Shown piece by piece: positions 11,238 to 23,500 of a stretch of DNA of 64,000 nucleotides (its first letter is position 1; every line of letters starts with the position of its first letter). The notes beneath the pieces were generated by a model. That model was not told the origin of the DNA, made no database searches, and saw nothing but the letters and a program-made list of their open reading frames with translations. A program made the position numbers and the translations under genes. The DNA is from Paragonimus skrjabini miyazakii (lineage: Eukaryota > Platyhelminthes > Trematoda > Plagiorchiida > Troglotrematidae): positions 48,317 to 112,316 of the forward strand of contig JTDE01022204.1 of NCBI GenBank assembly GCA_014338405.1, given 5' to 3'.

Positions 11238-11335
11238 TTTGTCTGGCTGCTCCCCTTTGGCCAATCTGACATGGTTAGCACATCCCTCCGGATCAAAACA
11301 GTATACACGCCTGATCACCACGCCAAGGTAGCAGA
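11238..11335 (-). repeat. Partial third copy of the LINE 5' module
   Basis: About 100 bases match the distal end of the module at 2800-2924: tggctgctcccctttggcc, ccctccggatcaaaacagta and the cgccaaggtagcag block. It is internally shortened compared with the first copy. Confidence 0.55.
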
Positions 11336-11836
11336 AAAGGTCATGATAATCGCACATATGCACACACACACAGTTTCAAGGTTAACATAATTGTTTATTG
11401 ACTTTGTTAAATATACCGGTAAGTGGAACGAATTGAGTTTGTGAATCACCCTATCTACTAAGTCTTACGTATTCATTAGTTTGGCTTACGTTCATGATTC
11501 TAAACAACCATCATCTGAAAGTTTGACCAGTTTCATTTCATAGGTCCTCCAGATTCCACTTGACCTTTTCATACCGTCAGTGCTCCGGGGGGATTTAAGT
11601 AACCCACGGCATTGTGCTTGTACCCCCTGTTATAATCGGACTCTGCCTATGGGCCCGTTTTTCAATCATGCGAATGATGACCACATTTATCTTTGCCGTG
11701 TTACCTTGTCATCTGCGGAGCTAATATTGTTTGCAGTTGAAGTGGGTTGTCTACGTTTAGGCAGATACTCTGCAGTCTGTAGCTTCCTTGATCGTTACGT
11801 TTTACTTCTGTCACGTTTTTCTCTATTCTGTTTTAG

Positions 11837-12142
11837 TTGGGTGCCATTCATGCGGGCGAATTCAATCCTACTGACCGGCAAGATTTAGATATGCATCTGG
11901 GGATGCCAGCTAACTCGATTTACCCAGCGCCTACCTTAACCACTCGCCAGTCGGTGGTTCCATATTCAGCGTTGCCTGTCTCCACAGGACCTAGGCCGCT
12001 TGTCCCCTCGCCACAACTGGCTCCTTACCCACACGCTTCAGCAATAACAACGCAGCCGAATCGGCTGTCCGCACGCTTCGGAACGGTTGAGCAAAGCAAG
12101 CGACATTTGGGCGCTTTGTATAGGCCTTATCACACTGGTCGA
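11837..12142 (+). CDS. Gene A, middle exon
   Basis: An open frame of 102 codons sits between a good acceptor (pyrimidine-rich tract ending ttttag at 11831-11836) and a consensus donor (gtgagt at 12143); both boundaries are phase 0. The peptide begins LGAIHAGEFNPTDRQDLDMH. It continues Pro/Ser/Thr/Tyr-rich and ends with a more ordered, charged stretch (SARFGTVEQSKRHLGALYRP). No known domain is recognised. Linking it to 1-483 and 13566-14582 rests on strand, matching phase and a shared compositional style, not on homology. It lies 11.4 kb from the upstream exon, in a gap filled with retroelement remains. Confidence 0.6.
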
Positions 12143-12877
12143 GTGAGTGTTTGATATAGTGCATCCTTTTTACATTTTTGAACCTGGGTAAACTGTTGAT
12201 TGTATGTTCCTTCTGAGAACCACTCTTTCCACGACGACTGTCAAATGAACCTGCTCTGTCTCGATTGTATTGTCCATGGATGAGTCATTGGTTTTACGAT
12301 ACGCGAAAAATTGCGTTTTGAAGCGCCTAAAAAACTGATAATGCTTCCTTAATTGTTATTTTTAACTTCAGCTTCGTTCTAAAATGTTAGGCATCCTTGT
12401 AGATGATGGACGCCACGTTTGATTATACAGTCGGATTACCTTTCAGAATTTTGCAACTTTAGTCTGATTAATCGTACATGATTATTTTTATTCGTTATGG
12501 GCGTCTGACTCCTCGTATGTAAAGTTGGATGACCAATTGTGTGACGAGACTGCCAAGCGACTCGTCTTCATGACTGATGACCTGAACACTTACCTGTCTA
12601 ACGCAATAAACTACTGTCGTCGGAATGATTGATGGTGATGATGATGCCTCATGTACCGCCTGGTCACTTCACTTTTAGGGCTTTATTTGCAGAGTACAAA
12701 TTGGTTTTGAGAGTCAACACAGCGACCAAACAATGACGATGTTGAAGCGTTAAACGGTTAGCATCGACACGTACCCCCGGTAGATAATTCAACTACGGAA
12801 ATAATCATGGTTAAAGAGGCTGTCAGATGTGGCATTAAGTTGTAAGTTATAGTGCATTCATGGGGGATTTTTTAAAT

Positions 12878-12919
<42 letters not shown>

Positions 12920-13019
12920 NNNNNNNNNNNNNNNNNNNNNNNNNNNNNNNNNNNNNNNNNNNNNNNNNNNNNNNNNNNNNNNNNNNNNNNNNNNNNNNNN
13001 NNNNNNNNNNNNNNNNNNN

Positions 13020-13056
<37 letters not shown>

Positions 13057-13565
13057 CTTGCAGGCATAACTGCTGTAGAATGAAGTGTTACCATCGGTTT
13101 GGTAATTACTTGGTTCGTCAGGTTATAGATTACGCTAATTGTCATACGGCTGTCCTGATCACAACCATACTGTAAGCTCGTCAACATGACAAATGACGTC
13201 TATAGTGAGGTCTTAACATTGTGCCGATTCTCATTGGTCAAAACGATTGGTCATATGTGATCATCTCGTAGCATTGTGATCAGCAACTGCACGTAGCATA
13301 TGCGATTATCACGACATCAACTTCATGACAGTGCTACTGATTTTGTGTGCAATTTCGTGCTGATTAGTTGGCATGTTTTCATTGGGTTTGAGCTTGGGCC
13401 AAGAATCGAAATGCTAAACTGAGAAGGAATTGACAGTCTTTTTTATTTTTTCTACTTTCCAGTTGTTTTTGCTAAGTGAACTGACTTATCTATTGTTAAC
13501 GTTGTCCGGACCATATGTAAACATGACTTTCGTATATCGCTTTCTCATCACCATTCTGACTCTAG
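12143..13565 (+). other. Gene A second intron with (TA)n and assembly gap
   Basis: GT-AG interval from gtgagt to gactctag. It holds a (TA)n tract at 12881-12919, 100 Ns at 12920-13019 and (TA)n again at 13020-13050. The Ns are a placeholder, so the true repeat length is unknown. Nothing else is recognised. Confidence 0.65.
12881..13050. repeat. (TA)n microsatellite spanning a 100-N gap
   Basis: Perfect TA dinucleotides flank both sides of the N run, so the assembly broke inside a long TA tract. Protein frames read across it are artefacts. Confidence 0.95.
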
Positions 13566-14582
13566 GTTTGTGGTCGTTGGGCTGACGCGCATGTCCGAAT
13601 TGCAAACTACATCCTACTTCAGAAATCCCTTAACGGCTCTCAGCGGACTCGCAAGTCCTCTAACTCTGGACTCGGTGTTTCGCTCATTCCAAAGTTCGCC
13701 CCCATTCGTCCTATTGTCCGACCGCTATCCATAGCCCCTCCCCGACCCATGGTGGTACCATGGTCTTCTTCGGGACCAAGCATTTCAAACTGCTTCGCCC
13801 ATACTGCTCAAACGAAGACTTCTGCTGTGAACACCACTTCTTCGTTTGACCCTAGGAACTTGACAATTCAAGTACCTCCAGCTCCACTTTTCGCTTCAGC
13901 TGATAGAATGGATGAGAAGAGAGAGCGTCTGCTTCACACTCCGCAGTTGTCTAATAGCCAAGCCCCTTCCACAGAGATCCTGGAAATGTTTTGGCAGTCG
14001 GCGTTACAGAAGTGGTATTCTCAATCAAATCCTCCATTATCTGGTCATTTTGCTCCTCCACCTACCTCCTCTTCGGGGAATGCTTTGCATTCCTTAGGTT
14101 TGAACCCAGTGGATACAAAACAGTCTATGTCTCAGTTAACGGCTGATCGAAGAACAGCCACTGAATCGTCATTGGCTGCCATGTTCCCTCCTTGTTCATC
14201 ACTACCCACATCTTTTGGTTCTTCTCTGCACTTATCTCTAGGGTCTGAAGCCAAACGACGTCGTGTCGAAGCGCCATCCGCCCAACATTTGTTACCCCCT
14301 TTACGTCCCGAACTTTCTGTTTCACATCCGATGTATTCTTTACCACTGCTGGTACGAATGCCTCATCCAGCCGAATTGCTCACCCCCGGTCCACATAAAC
14401 AAGATATTTTGAAGGCAACTGCCAGTTTAATGAACGGTTATCATATCCCTGAAGTGTTCACGAACCCCCATCATATTGGTCTTGGTTATATGAATTCCGA
14501 CGCTGATCGTTCGAACATGCTGGAAACTGGTCTGAAGTTGGCCAGTCAGTCTTCTCACCTCGCCACAATTCATCCATGGTAG
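13566..14582 (+). CDS. Gene A, terminal exon with stop codon
   Basis: The exon starts after the acceptor gactctag (13558-13565) in phase 0 and stays open for 338 codons to TAG at 14580-14582. It opens with an ordered-looking segment, CGRWADAHVRIANYILLQKS, which is the most family-like part of the protein. Then follow Pro/Ser-rich sequence, a Met/Glu/Arg segment, a probable basic nuclear-localisation patch (EAKRRRVEAPS, around 14250-14280) and a His/Leu-rich tail ending in Trp. With the other two exons it gives about 600 residues. The Pro/Ser richness and NLS-like patch suggest a nuclear regulatory protein; the family is not identified. No AATAAA is visible in the first kilobase after the stop. 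Confidence 0.7.
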   Translation, partial: VCGRWADAHVRIANYILLQKSLNGSQRTRKSSNSGLGVSLIPKFAPIRPIVRPLSIAPPRPMVVPWSSSGPSISNCFAHTAQTKTSAVNTTSSFDPRNLTIQVPPAPLFASADRMDEKRERLLHTPQLSNSQAPSTEILEMFWQSALQKWYSQSNPPLSGHFAPPPTSSSGNALHSLGLNPVDTKQSMSQLTADRRTATESSLAAMFPPCSSLPTSFGSSLHLSLGSEAKRRRVEAPSAQHLLPPLRPELSVSHPMYSLPLLVRMPHPAELLTPGPHKQDILKATASLMNGYHIPEVFTNPHHIGLGYMNSDADRSNMLETGLKLASQSSHLATIHPW

Positions 14583-14849
14583 TCAGCTGTCCAGTATACT
14601 ACTGATTCTTGTTTGTCCACTTCCTTGCTTCCTTCAGAAGCCTTTTCTGCTCATGTTAAAAACTCATGGGTTGTTCAGCTGCACTAATTGATCCAACTTA
14701 GATATCTCCCGCGCGTTCCCAGATTTTGTTTGCATTGTTCCAGTTCCTTCTCGATGTGATTGATGCCTTCCAACTCTTTCTTGGCTCACTTTTCTCTCGT
14801 AGTTGCTACACAGCAAACTCCTCTGTTTACTGCCTATGTTCTTCAAACG

Positions 14850-14868
14850 TATATATATATATATATAT
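14850..14868. repeat. (AT)n microsatellite
   Basis: Nine AT units in the 3' flank of gene A. Confidence 0.9.
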
Positions 14869-17822
14869 CGCACATGAACTGTTGAGGAATTTTGCAAATG
14901 TATACATCAAACCAAGCTTTCAGCCTTCCCATCTATCTGCTCGCCGTTGTTTTGGTTCATACCGGAACGTACGCACCTTTCATGTGATATCAAGCTGATT
15001 GCTGTGTGTTTACGTGTGCGTGCATCTTCTTTGTAATCACACGTTGTTTTCACGTCTGTCGATCGGGGCTGTGTTCACCTTTTTGTAATAGATAATCTGT
15101 TGAGTCTATTTCTCTTCTCTTTCCCATCTCCTGTTCTGTGTATCTCCTGATCAATCATCGAGCTCACTGTTACTGTTAGTCCGGCTTCAACAGGTCAGTT
15201 GTTTTCGGTTTGTCCTGTTTTTTGGTAGCATACTAAGTCTTTCTATTCCAATTTTCTCTCTGCCCTATTTTGTGGAGAGGATCCTGGTCATGACCAATTG
15301 TTGATCCCTTTCCTTTGTACACAGACGTATTGCTGGGTTCTATGGACGATTTAAATATTGTAAAGCTTTTTCTGGCTGCTTCGCAACTCACGCCTACATG
15401 CGATCGTGTTCTTTTCTGTTTTCTACTTTTTGCATCCAATTTCCGTTTTTTTTATACACGGTATCTCGAGATGGAGATAGAGCACGCACTGGTTAGTTGT
15501 AATGAGCACTCCATTACTTCATTTACGTGCACGTGCTCTGCTGTACCTTGCACTTCGTGTTTGAACTTCGGTTGTTCTGTTCGCGTGAGAATGGTTACCA
15601 TTGACACGTCATGTGGTTCTTTTTACATCTGAAATGTCGAGCTTATCATACAGAGTCCTCGATTTTGCACGATCTCTGATAAATACAGCGTTGCGATAAA
15701 TTGTGTGGTTGCTCATGTTATTTTGTGTTCTGATTCAGCCCTTCCGTTCACTTCGATCGACTCTTCCCGGAATTTGTACCAAATTCCTTGGGGAGCAGTG
15801 TACTTTTGAGGCATTAGTGGGAAATGAATAGGATGATGGAATGACAGCTTTCCATCTAGTCGTCTTACTTCTGACAAAGCTTTAGGTTTTTGAACATGGG
15901 ACTCTGCGATGACTAAATGATTTTCGGCTCAATGTTGGTTGGCTGATATCATTTCACTAAGCTTAACTACCGCACAAACCTTTAAACATACATCCTTGGT
16001 AGAAAAAACGTGCAAGGTGGTTCGCAGAACTTAACAAGTATGAATGACACATGAAAGCGCATCTGTCGTTCCCAATTGGTTGCACTGTTACGTACACTTT
16101 TCTCGGTATGAATAGTCTAGGTGACTTGCTGAATAGGAACGATTTTTCTGTCTCTATTCCATTTGATGAGGTATGGCAACAAAGGGTTGTGAGGAAAATC
16201 GCCTTGGTAATTATTTGTTCAAGTAGACGGAACTGCACAAAGCGACAGATACAAGCATTGAACAGAGAATATGTGACATTTCCAACTTGCCCGGTAATCA
16301 ATGTTGATGGTGTATGTGCGGGTTGTTTGAATTCGGTGACTGTTCGCACCTCAGGCGTCAAACCCGGTATTGATTGCAGATCGTTGAACTGAACGATAAG
16401 GCTGGATTACCATAGTGTCCATTGGTCTTTACGACCGGTAAACGAAATTGATGGATGATTCAATAGAACCTGTGTGGCGAGTCTCCTCTAGTTTTTCACT
16501 GTTTGTTGTTGAGCTTCAGTTGTGCCATTGAAAACATACTAAAATGTCTTGAAGAAGCAGGAGGGTAGTGGTCTAACAGGCTAACAAAAACTGAAATAAC
16601 CGATATTCGAGTGTTGTGATAGATATTCAGGGAATGTTGATTGAGAGGCTACAAATGTGAGGTGGGTTTTTTGTCGCCTGTACATGAGCAGGTGATTGAA
16701 TTACGCAAACCATCCTGTATACTTCTACTGAGTGATAAACGTTGTGACCGAATGGTTAACGGGTATCAGAAAAGACCAAAGAAAGAGGTCCAACGGATTC
16801 GAGTATGAGAATCACCTGTTTTATTTCAGTCTGAGAAGCGGGGTATTTAAGTATTTCTTCACAGTTAGGTATTATGACAAAGTATTCCATCTTGTTCCAA
16901 GCCGAGTTTGTATTGGTCGAAAGTTCATCGATAGTAATCCTCAGAATTACGTTCAGAATATGCTACCAATGGCATTGCTAGTGAGAATCCAAACACCGCT
17001 GTTTAAGCAACAGGACGAAGCAGCAACGTTCGATATCATCGACGAGGCTGATATTTGTAAGGCTGTGGAGCAGAAATTGAAGCTTAGGTGGACGACATTT
17101 ATGAGAATCAGTGTCTGCCCAGTTTGTTAGAGTGCTTACATATTTCGAGACAACATTGTAACTATGAAAATGATAACCCCTGTTGAAACAGTCAGACAGT
17201 TACTAATATTTAACCCAACTCTAAGAAGAAAAACTGAACTACCTATGAGACAGTGACCCTGTTATTTGTACGTTCTCATGTGAGCTGCTACAAATTGAAC
17301 ATCCACATTGTGGTCACAGCCTCTAGGTCTCAGCTCTGGTCCCGCTTCGTATGATGTATACATACGAATGACTCCACCCCTGAATTACACTGGACACGAT
17401 CGAACTAGTATATCGCAACACTCAGTAAAGCTCGTTTGGGAGTGTTGCTTGAGGGGCTGGTCACTGTCTACTGACTCCAATGGATGCCTTCGTTGCAAAT
17501 TAACGGCTAACCAGCGCAAACTGTTCTACTGTACCTCGTACGGTCATCGAATATGTGTAGATTTACAGTTGTCTCTTCTGAGTACTCGACCAAATCATAC
17601 TGGAGATCGACAATCCCTGGTAGCAAATCGATGACTCCTTTTTGATGTGAATAATTTCAATTTACTCGGCAGTTAAAGTAGTTATTTCACTGAAATTTCT
17701 TCATTCAAATAAATTACGTTGGTTTCACTCTCCCGATCCTCTTCAGCGTCCGCACTGGAAGCATTTCATTAATGCAGAATACACAAATAAGCGGTCTTCT
17801 CATTAATCTTCTCATTAATCCT

Positions 17823-17851
17823 GAGGCTTAGTGAAGAAGCCACTAAGCCTC
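17823..17851. repeat. Perfect short inverted repeat (hairpin)
   Basis: gaggcttagtg (17823-17833) and cactaagcctc (17841-17851) are exact reverse complements around a 7-base loop. Directly upstream, cttctcattaat is tandemly duplicated (about 17796-17819). Confidence 0.85.
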
Positions 17852-18417
17852 ACTTACCGTGGGTCTGACTTTCTGGGACGTGCTGAGTACCGAGCCAAGG
17901 CTCGGGCCAGGCTATCCACAAATTGTTACTTGACTTGATCAAAGATATCCAATAAATGTGCGTCGTTGTTGTGAACCCATTTCGGGATTAAATCCCATAT
18001 TTTGTTCATACTCTGTTCTAAGTGACTCGAATTGAGAATGAAAGTTGAGACTTTCACATCAATGACGGTAACGCGGGACAACGTTACACTTGGTAGATAA
18101 ACAGTGCACACGGATTGTAACTCTTAGGGCAACGGAAGTTGTTCAATCAACTCTAAACACATGGTCTGATCAGAAAAAGTAAGAAGTGTATACAGGTAAC
18201 CTGTTAACAGTCGTCTTCAATCGTGGTTCTATACAATAGACATTAATAAAGCCATGAAACAAAGTTACTGACGCTTTTGTGAGTCCTTTGATCAAAACAA
18301 CAGTCAGTATTCCACAATAACTCGATCAAGACCAATGATAAGCAGGAAGGCTGGTGACAAGGGTTACATTTGTCCGGACTGTCGTTCGATAGTGAAAGAG
18401 TCGATCAGCGTGTGTTG

Positions 18418-18495
18418 TTCACCTCCGTGGTCTAGTGGACTGAGTCTACGGTCAGGCGGGATATGCTTTCCATGAGTAGTAGGGTTTGAAGAAAA
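18418..18495 (+). repeat. tRNA-like sequence, possible SINE head or tRNA relic
   Basis: tggtctagtgg matches an RNA polymerase III A-box. About 45 bases on, agggtttgaa resembles a degenerate B-box. The spacing is about right for a tRNA gene, but I could not draw a full cloverleaf, so a functional tRNA is unlikely. Confidence 0.3.
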
Positions 18496-20309
18496 ATTCA
18501 GTCAGCTAACACACGTAGTCTGCTTAGTAATGAACGTATTAGAAGCCATAACGATGATAATTGACGTAGAGAGGTCATGCATTAAAATGTGATTGTTGTA
18601 CTGACGGCCCTTCAGTATTGTCGATTGTAACTGTATCTCATAAAAAGAATCGCTGTATAAGCGTGATCTTTATGAATGAGGGGTGCGGGAGTTGAGAGTA
18701 CTGTACCAGACAACATGATTGTTTTTCGGTAGAAGACAAGACTCCGTTAAATCTTAATACACTTCAAGAATATCTTACATGTCAACGGAACCAGCAATTT
18801 CGTCCAATCGGATTGTCTCTTCATATATATATGATGGGTAGAACACACAAGAACGCAAAATTATGAAAAGCAGACATCGAATGAAGGTTAAGAAACTATA
18901 TCCATATGTACTTTTACATAAAGTTCTGGTCCGGGATTCCACAATCACCGGACATACTACTCATCTAACCTGACAATATGTTGAAATAGATATGAGATTT
19001 TGGAGCCACACATAGGCGTTTGATTGTCAAGTTACTGGAACCTACGAAAGGCAAGTATTCTGTTACTAGAATAGCTGGTTCTGACCTTTCCGGTTAACGA
19101 TAGCTAGTCTTGGATTTATCTAGCTGACATATAGGTGGTTGGGTGAAAAAATTTGTCCAAAGGTTACAGTTGCACCGCGCTGCTCCAACTGCTGGTTGAC
19201 TCGTAGCATTGTTTTCATTGGTTAGAACGTAATTTGCATTGATTAGGAAATATACCAAAATAAAATCGATTGTAAAGTGTTTGGAGAAACACTAGAGAGA
19301 CCACAATAAAGTCATTTTGGCAGAAATAACTGCAATACCTTGCGCATTATATTTTTAGACTAGACACCTCATGATTTTCACACGATGCATCGTCTGCCTA
19401 CGCTAACTTGACTTTGCTTGTCTACAAATGGCTATCCGTAGACACTATTTTCAGTTGGCATGTTAGACTAATGAAATTGTTAGCTACAGAAAAGAGATTG
19501 TAGATTAACCTGTTACAGGATGCTGGGTATTGTTATAGTCTTGGTCGGTTACTGCTTATTCAGTTGACCTGTTTAAGCCTGTCAATCGTTGACAGTCTGA
19601 CCACATTTGATCAATAGATTTTTGTATTCTGTTTAGTTTACTGTCATCCTAGTCACATTCGTTCTGGTCCCGGACCTCGTGAGCTATTTCCATGCACATG
19701 TTCAAGTTAGAACAAGTCCGTTAATGTGGGGGACATCGGGACGTGCGTGTTACCTGTAACATGTCAGTTGTTTCTATCTGGAAACACCAAAACAATCGTC
19801 TGAATGTAGCCAAAAGGCCAATATGGTTCCGGATGCCGGTTAATATTTGTGTGTACGTTTTGTAAGATTTGTTTGAATGATATTCATTTTCCATGCGCGA
19901 AACTTAACTTCCTGGGACTGCACGCGTTGTTAGCAGCCATCCCATAGGAATTAGGCCGAAGAAGGCTTAACAACGGGAAGTCGTGAATCGTGCAGCGAAC
20001 TGAGTATACTTCCAGCTTTTTATGATCAATGTGAATCCTTGACAAGATTTTTAATCATGTGACCATATGAAGCAACAGAATGGCAACGCGAATGAAACTG
20101 TAACAGATTTCATGCTGATACTTTCTTGAACAATGAATCAGGTTAAAATGTATAGCGTGATTACTGCCTAATGTGTGAACAGTGCGTACATATAAGTTTG
20201 CCCGTTGTGGCATGTTACAAGCAAAATACTGCAGTTTGTGAGAATGATTGGGCAAAAACCGTAAGCGCAAGCAGATGCCATCACAAGGTCTCGATTGATC
20301 CGATTTGAT

Positions 20310-20512
20310 CTATTGCTCGGCGGGTTCTTTCGGTATGCTGGGATGAAAATCTTGCATGTCCAAAACGATTTTAATTCCTTCCAAACAGTCGGCCACCTCG
20401 AACGTTGGTAACACTAAATCTGTCGCACCCTGGAAATCACGATGACAGTAGCTTGTGTTCCGTCTCTGTAATTTTTCATCTGGTCTATACACGCCGGTCT
20501 GTACCAGAATGG
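20310..20512 (-). CDS. HDHD5: HDHD5-like HAD hydrolase, last coding exon
   Basis: Starts after gttttgcag with two bases that complete a Ser codon, then reads ILVQTGVYRPDEKL, the counterpart of the family's SILVCTGVYNP. FQGATDLVLPTFEVADCLEG and VLDMQDFHPS follow, ending PAEQ and TAG at 20312-20310. This is the C-terminal core strand and tail of the HAD fold. With the upstream exons it forms residues 331-397 of the assembled protein. A possible ATTAAA signal lies at 20054-20049 on the same strand. Confidence 0.9.
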
Positions 20513-23500
20513 CTGCAAAACGAAAGAACAAACAGTTATGCAAAATTTTGACCTTGTCATATATGATTTATGGTTTTGGTATGCTGCTTATGTTGCAAGA
20601 CACACCTGGACATATAAACTGGGAGATCTTAAACATGCGATGACTCCCAGTTTACTGAATGGGTATTTATGTTATTGATCAGTATCTTTCTATGTGTCTT
20701 ACCAGCCGTAGTAAATTTCATGACTCGAGGCACAATACTCTATCCGTCTCTGTTCTCACTTTCTACAGCACCTGCTTCATTCTGTCAATTTGCCTTTTAA
20801 AACACTTTTATATCTATACACTGTTTTCATTTATTGGATGCAGTCAATATAGGGAAATTTCTAGTGATTGTCTATCCGCTCATTTGAATAACAAACAGTT
20901 GTATTGATGTTTTTCTTTCAAGTATTTAAGGGTTACTTTCAGTAATTACTTGACGTGATCATATCATGTTGATAGCGCTCCTAGCATTTTTCTAGGTTCG
21001 GCGTACAAAGCCTCTCTCTAATCAAGATCGTTTGATCCGTTGAACTTGTAACCAATTTGTGTTCCAAACTGTTCATCCATTGTTTTCACGTTTGTTGTTG
21101 ATAGGTTTCCTATGTTTCACTCAATTCTCAAAACATCCAACGCGTTACATTTTAATTTTTCGCTGATAATCTTTTGATTTTATCTGGTGTTGAAACATAT
21201 TATGTTTAAAATTTTATTTGAAATTAACTCAGATTTTTCTGATTGTGCTCTTACATTTGTTTGCTGGATAAGCATCTATTTACATGCACTCGATTCGACT
21301 CTTCTCCTCGTATACTATATTTGGCTCGATTTCTATGCAGATCTTACCTTTTTCCTAGTCAATTAGTTACGAAATTCAATCAATAGTGTTTTTAAATGTG
21401 ATTGTGACTGTTTGCCAAATTGTTCATGCCTTATTATTCTTATTCCTACCATTATTATTACTATTATTGTTGTATCATTCCAATCTGCTAAGTTAACCGT
21501 TTTTTATTCGATAAAGATTTAACTGTGCTAGAATCTGAAGTTTCACCTCAGTGTAGTACTCACCTAATTTGACCTATGAATGCCATGACAAATGAAATCT
21601 CGAGAAGACATGGAATGATCAAAGAAGAAGATAGTGAAATATCTCATGGGTAAAACAACAGCTTTTGTATACTGAATCTTTTAACATAAATACTAATGGC
21701 TAAGGTTTTCAGCCAATTACGATAACATTGACAGCCAAAGACGTTCTGTTTTCGTTGAATCTCAGCAAGGATGACAAAATGCCTTATGGAAGCAAAATTA
21801 TGAGACGAAGCTTTCATGATCCTAACCCAGGGCCTACATATTAGCCAAACTGTTACCTTTGCTTATTCCAGTAAAATGAAACAGAGCACGTCGTGATCGG
21901 CGGTGGGCTGCTACATATACGATGTATACATACCAGATAGTATGAAACATCATCAACTCATAGATCAGCTGTCAAGATCCTTTCCCATACACACCGACAA
22001 ACTTAACCATTGCTAGTGTTTTCCTTCGGAACCCTTCGAAAGCCTTCGTGACACTAAGTAAGGAATGGAAACAATTTCTGAATGTTACCCAACTTGATTC
22101 GCTCTGTTACAGACCGTTTATATAGTTGTATTATACACTGAGCTTCTAAAGGAATGGCTGGGAGTACAACTTTATCATCCAAGTAAAATGAGTCAGTAAA
22201 TTGTCATAGTCTCAATACATAAAAATAATAGTTTTTATATTGATTGTTGTCTGTACAACAGTGGACGATTTGTAACCTTATATCTGTTACCTTTAATAAC
22301 CGAGTAGCTAAAAGAAACTCAATCGGTGCTTTTTCTCAACATCGCAAGCATGTAGTTCTCACCAGTTGTTGTTTGAATGGAGAAGGATTCGTCTATTGTT
22401 TTTCTCTTTGAAATACCAAGGTATCTTCAGTAGACGTTTGATCAAATCTGTTGTTATCTGCGTTATAGACATCATCCTTCAGCAGTGAACTTTGTCACTC
22501 TCACCTGTGTACGCGATTCAAGTTTGTTGGATTACATATGTAACTGGAGTTGATAGCATTCAGTCTATATAAACCCGATGATACGTAAGGGCGATGACAA
22601 AAAGCAGTAGATCCATGCTTTGAACTCCTCGTAATAAACTGATATGTACTCTACTTGTCTCAATTTAATCGCCCGTATGATGCTGTTTATCAATTATGAT
22701 CAAATTTAAACATTGAAAATATACAAAATGGTAATTTTTCATATTTTCAAGTCTACGTCTGGATAAACCAATATACAAGAACACTAAGGTGAAATGCTCA
22801 TCAACTTTGTGTTTCAAGCACTAGGAATAGAGGATATCGTCATTGTATCAGAAGCTTATTATCTTTTCTGGTAGTCAACAGTACTACGATTGTCAAAGAT
22901 TAGATCCGAATAAATTCTAACTATGTATTCACATCTGATCAGACCATGTTCGGTTTGTATTAAGAAAACTACAAAGTTTCCATCGTCCAAAAGATTGTTT
23001 AAAAACGTCTCAGTTTCACTGTTGTAATTTGACCTTTTCCATTCTTCTTCTAACTCATTAACACCATCTTCTGCCTCAATGTTAACCTTTTTGACAATTT
23101 ATTGAACGGTCCGCCTGATTTATTCAAACTCTGACCCCGTTTTTATGGAATAACCACAAACCTTAGTGTTGACTACACCGTGCGTCTAACGTCTAACCAA
23201 CCGTATAATCGAAACATTGCAGAACAAATTCGTAAGCAAAGTTGAAAGTTATTTTGATTTTGTTAGCATACTGTAAACAGTAACGTTGTTTAATGCTAGA
23301 GCAGTTTTCGGTTGTGCTGTAGCCGCTCTGTATGCCAATGTATTAATAAAACGTTACATTGTTGTCGTCAATATTTCGTTAGCAACTGTTATCTCTCTTA
23401 GTTCACGTACCAACTATTCACCTTTCGAAGTTTTAGCTGGTCTCTAATTTTCCTTATATTCAATTTGTTTCACACTGAAAAAAGATGCACGATCAAACTG

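Larger units (their letters stand above)
484..11836 (+). other. Gene A large intron, filled with retroelements
   Basis: A GT-AG interval (gtaagc ... ttttag) of 11,353 bases. It contains the LINE with target-site duplication (911-2924), a Penelope fragment (about 4580-5252), dispersed repeat copies (5522-5835, about 11238-11335) and a second LINE (about 7566-10720). The stretches 2939-4570, 5836-7560 and 10721-11230 show nothing I can assign; the ORFs there are short and unconvincing. Confidence 0.55.
14583..20309. other. Intergenic region between two convergent genes
   Basis: Holds the 3' flanks of gene A (+) and of the HDHD5-like gene (-). Visible items are an (AT)n tract at 14850-14868, a perfect 11-base hairpin at 17823-17851 and a tRNA-like sequence near 18420. 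A minus-strand ATTAAA at 20054-20049, 256 bases beyond the HDHD5 stop, is a possible poly(A) signal. ORFs of 60-130 codons occur but none shows a recognisable motif. Confidence 0.5.

Noticed and set aside
12860..13187. ORFs of 69 and 102 codons across the TA repeat
   Set aside because: They read through (TA)n and 100 Ns, so they are artefacts.
16732..17130. 132-codon plus-strand ORF in the intergenic region
   Set aside because: No domain, no good splice sites at its edges, and composition not distinct from nearby sequence.
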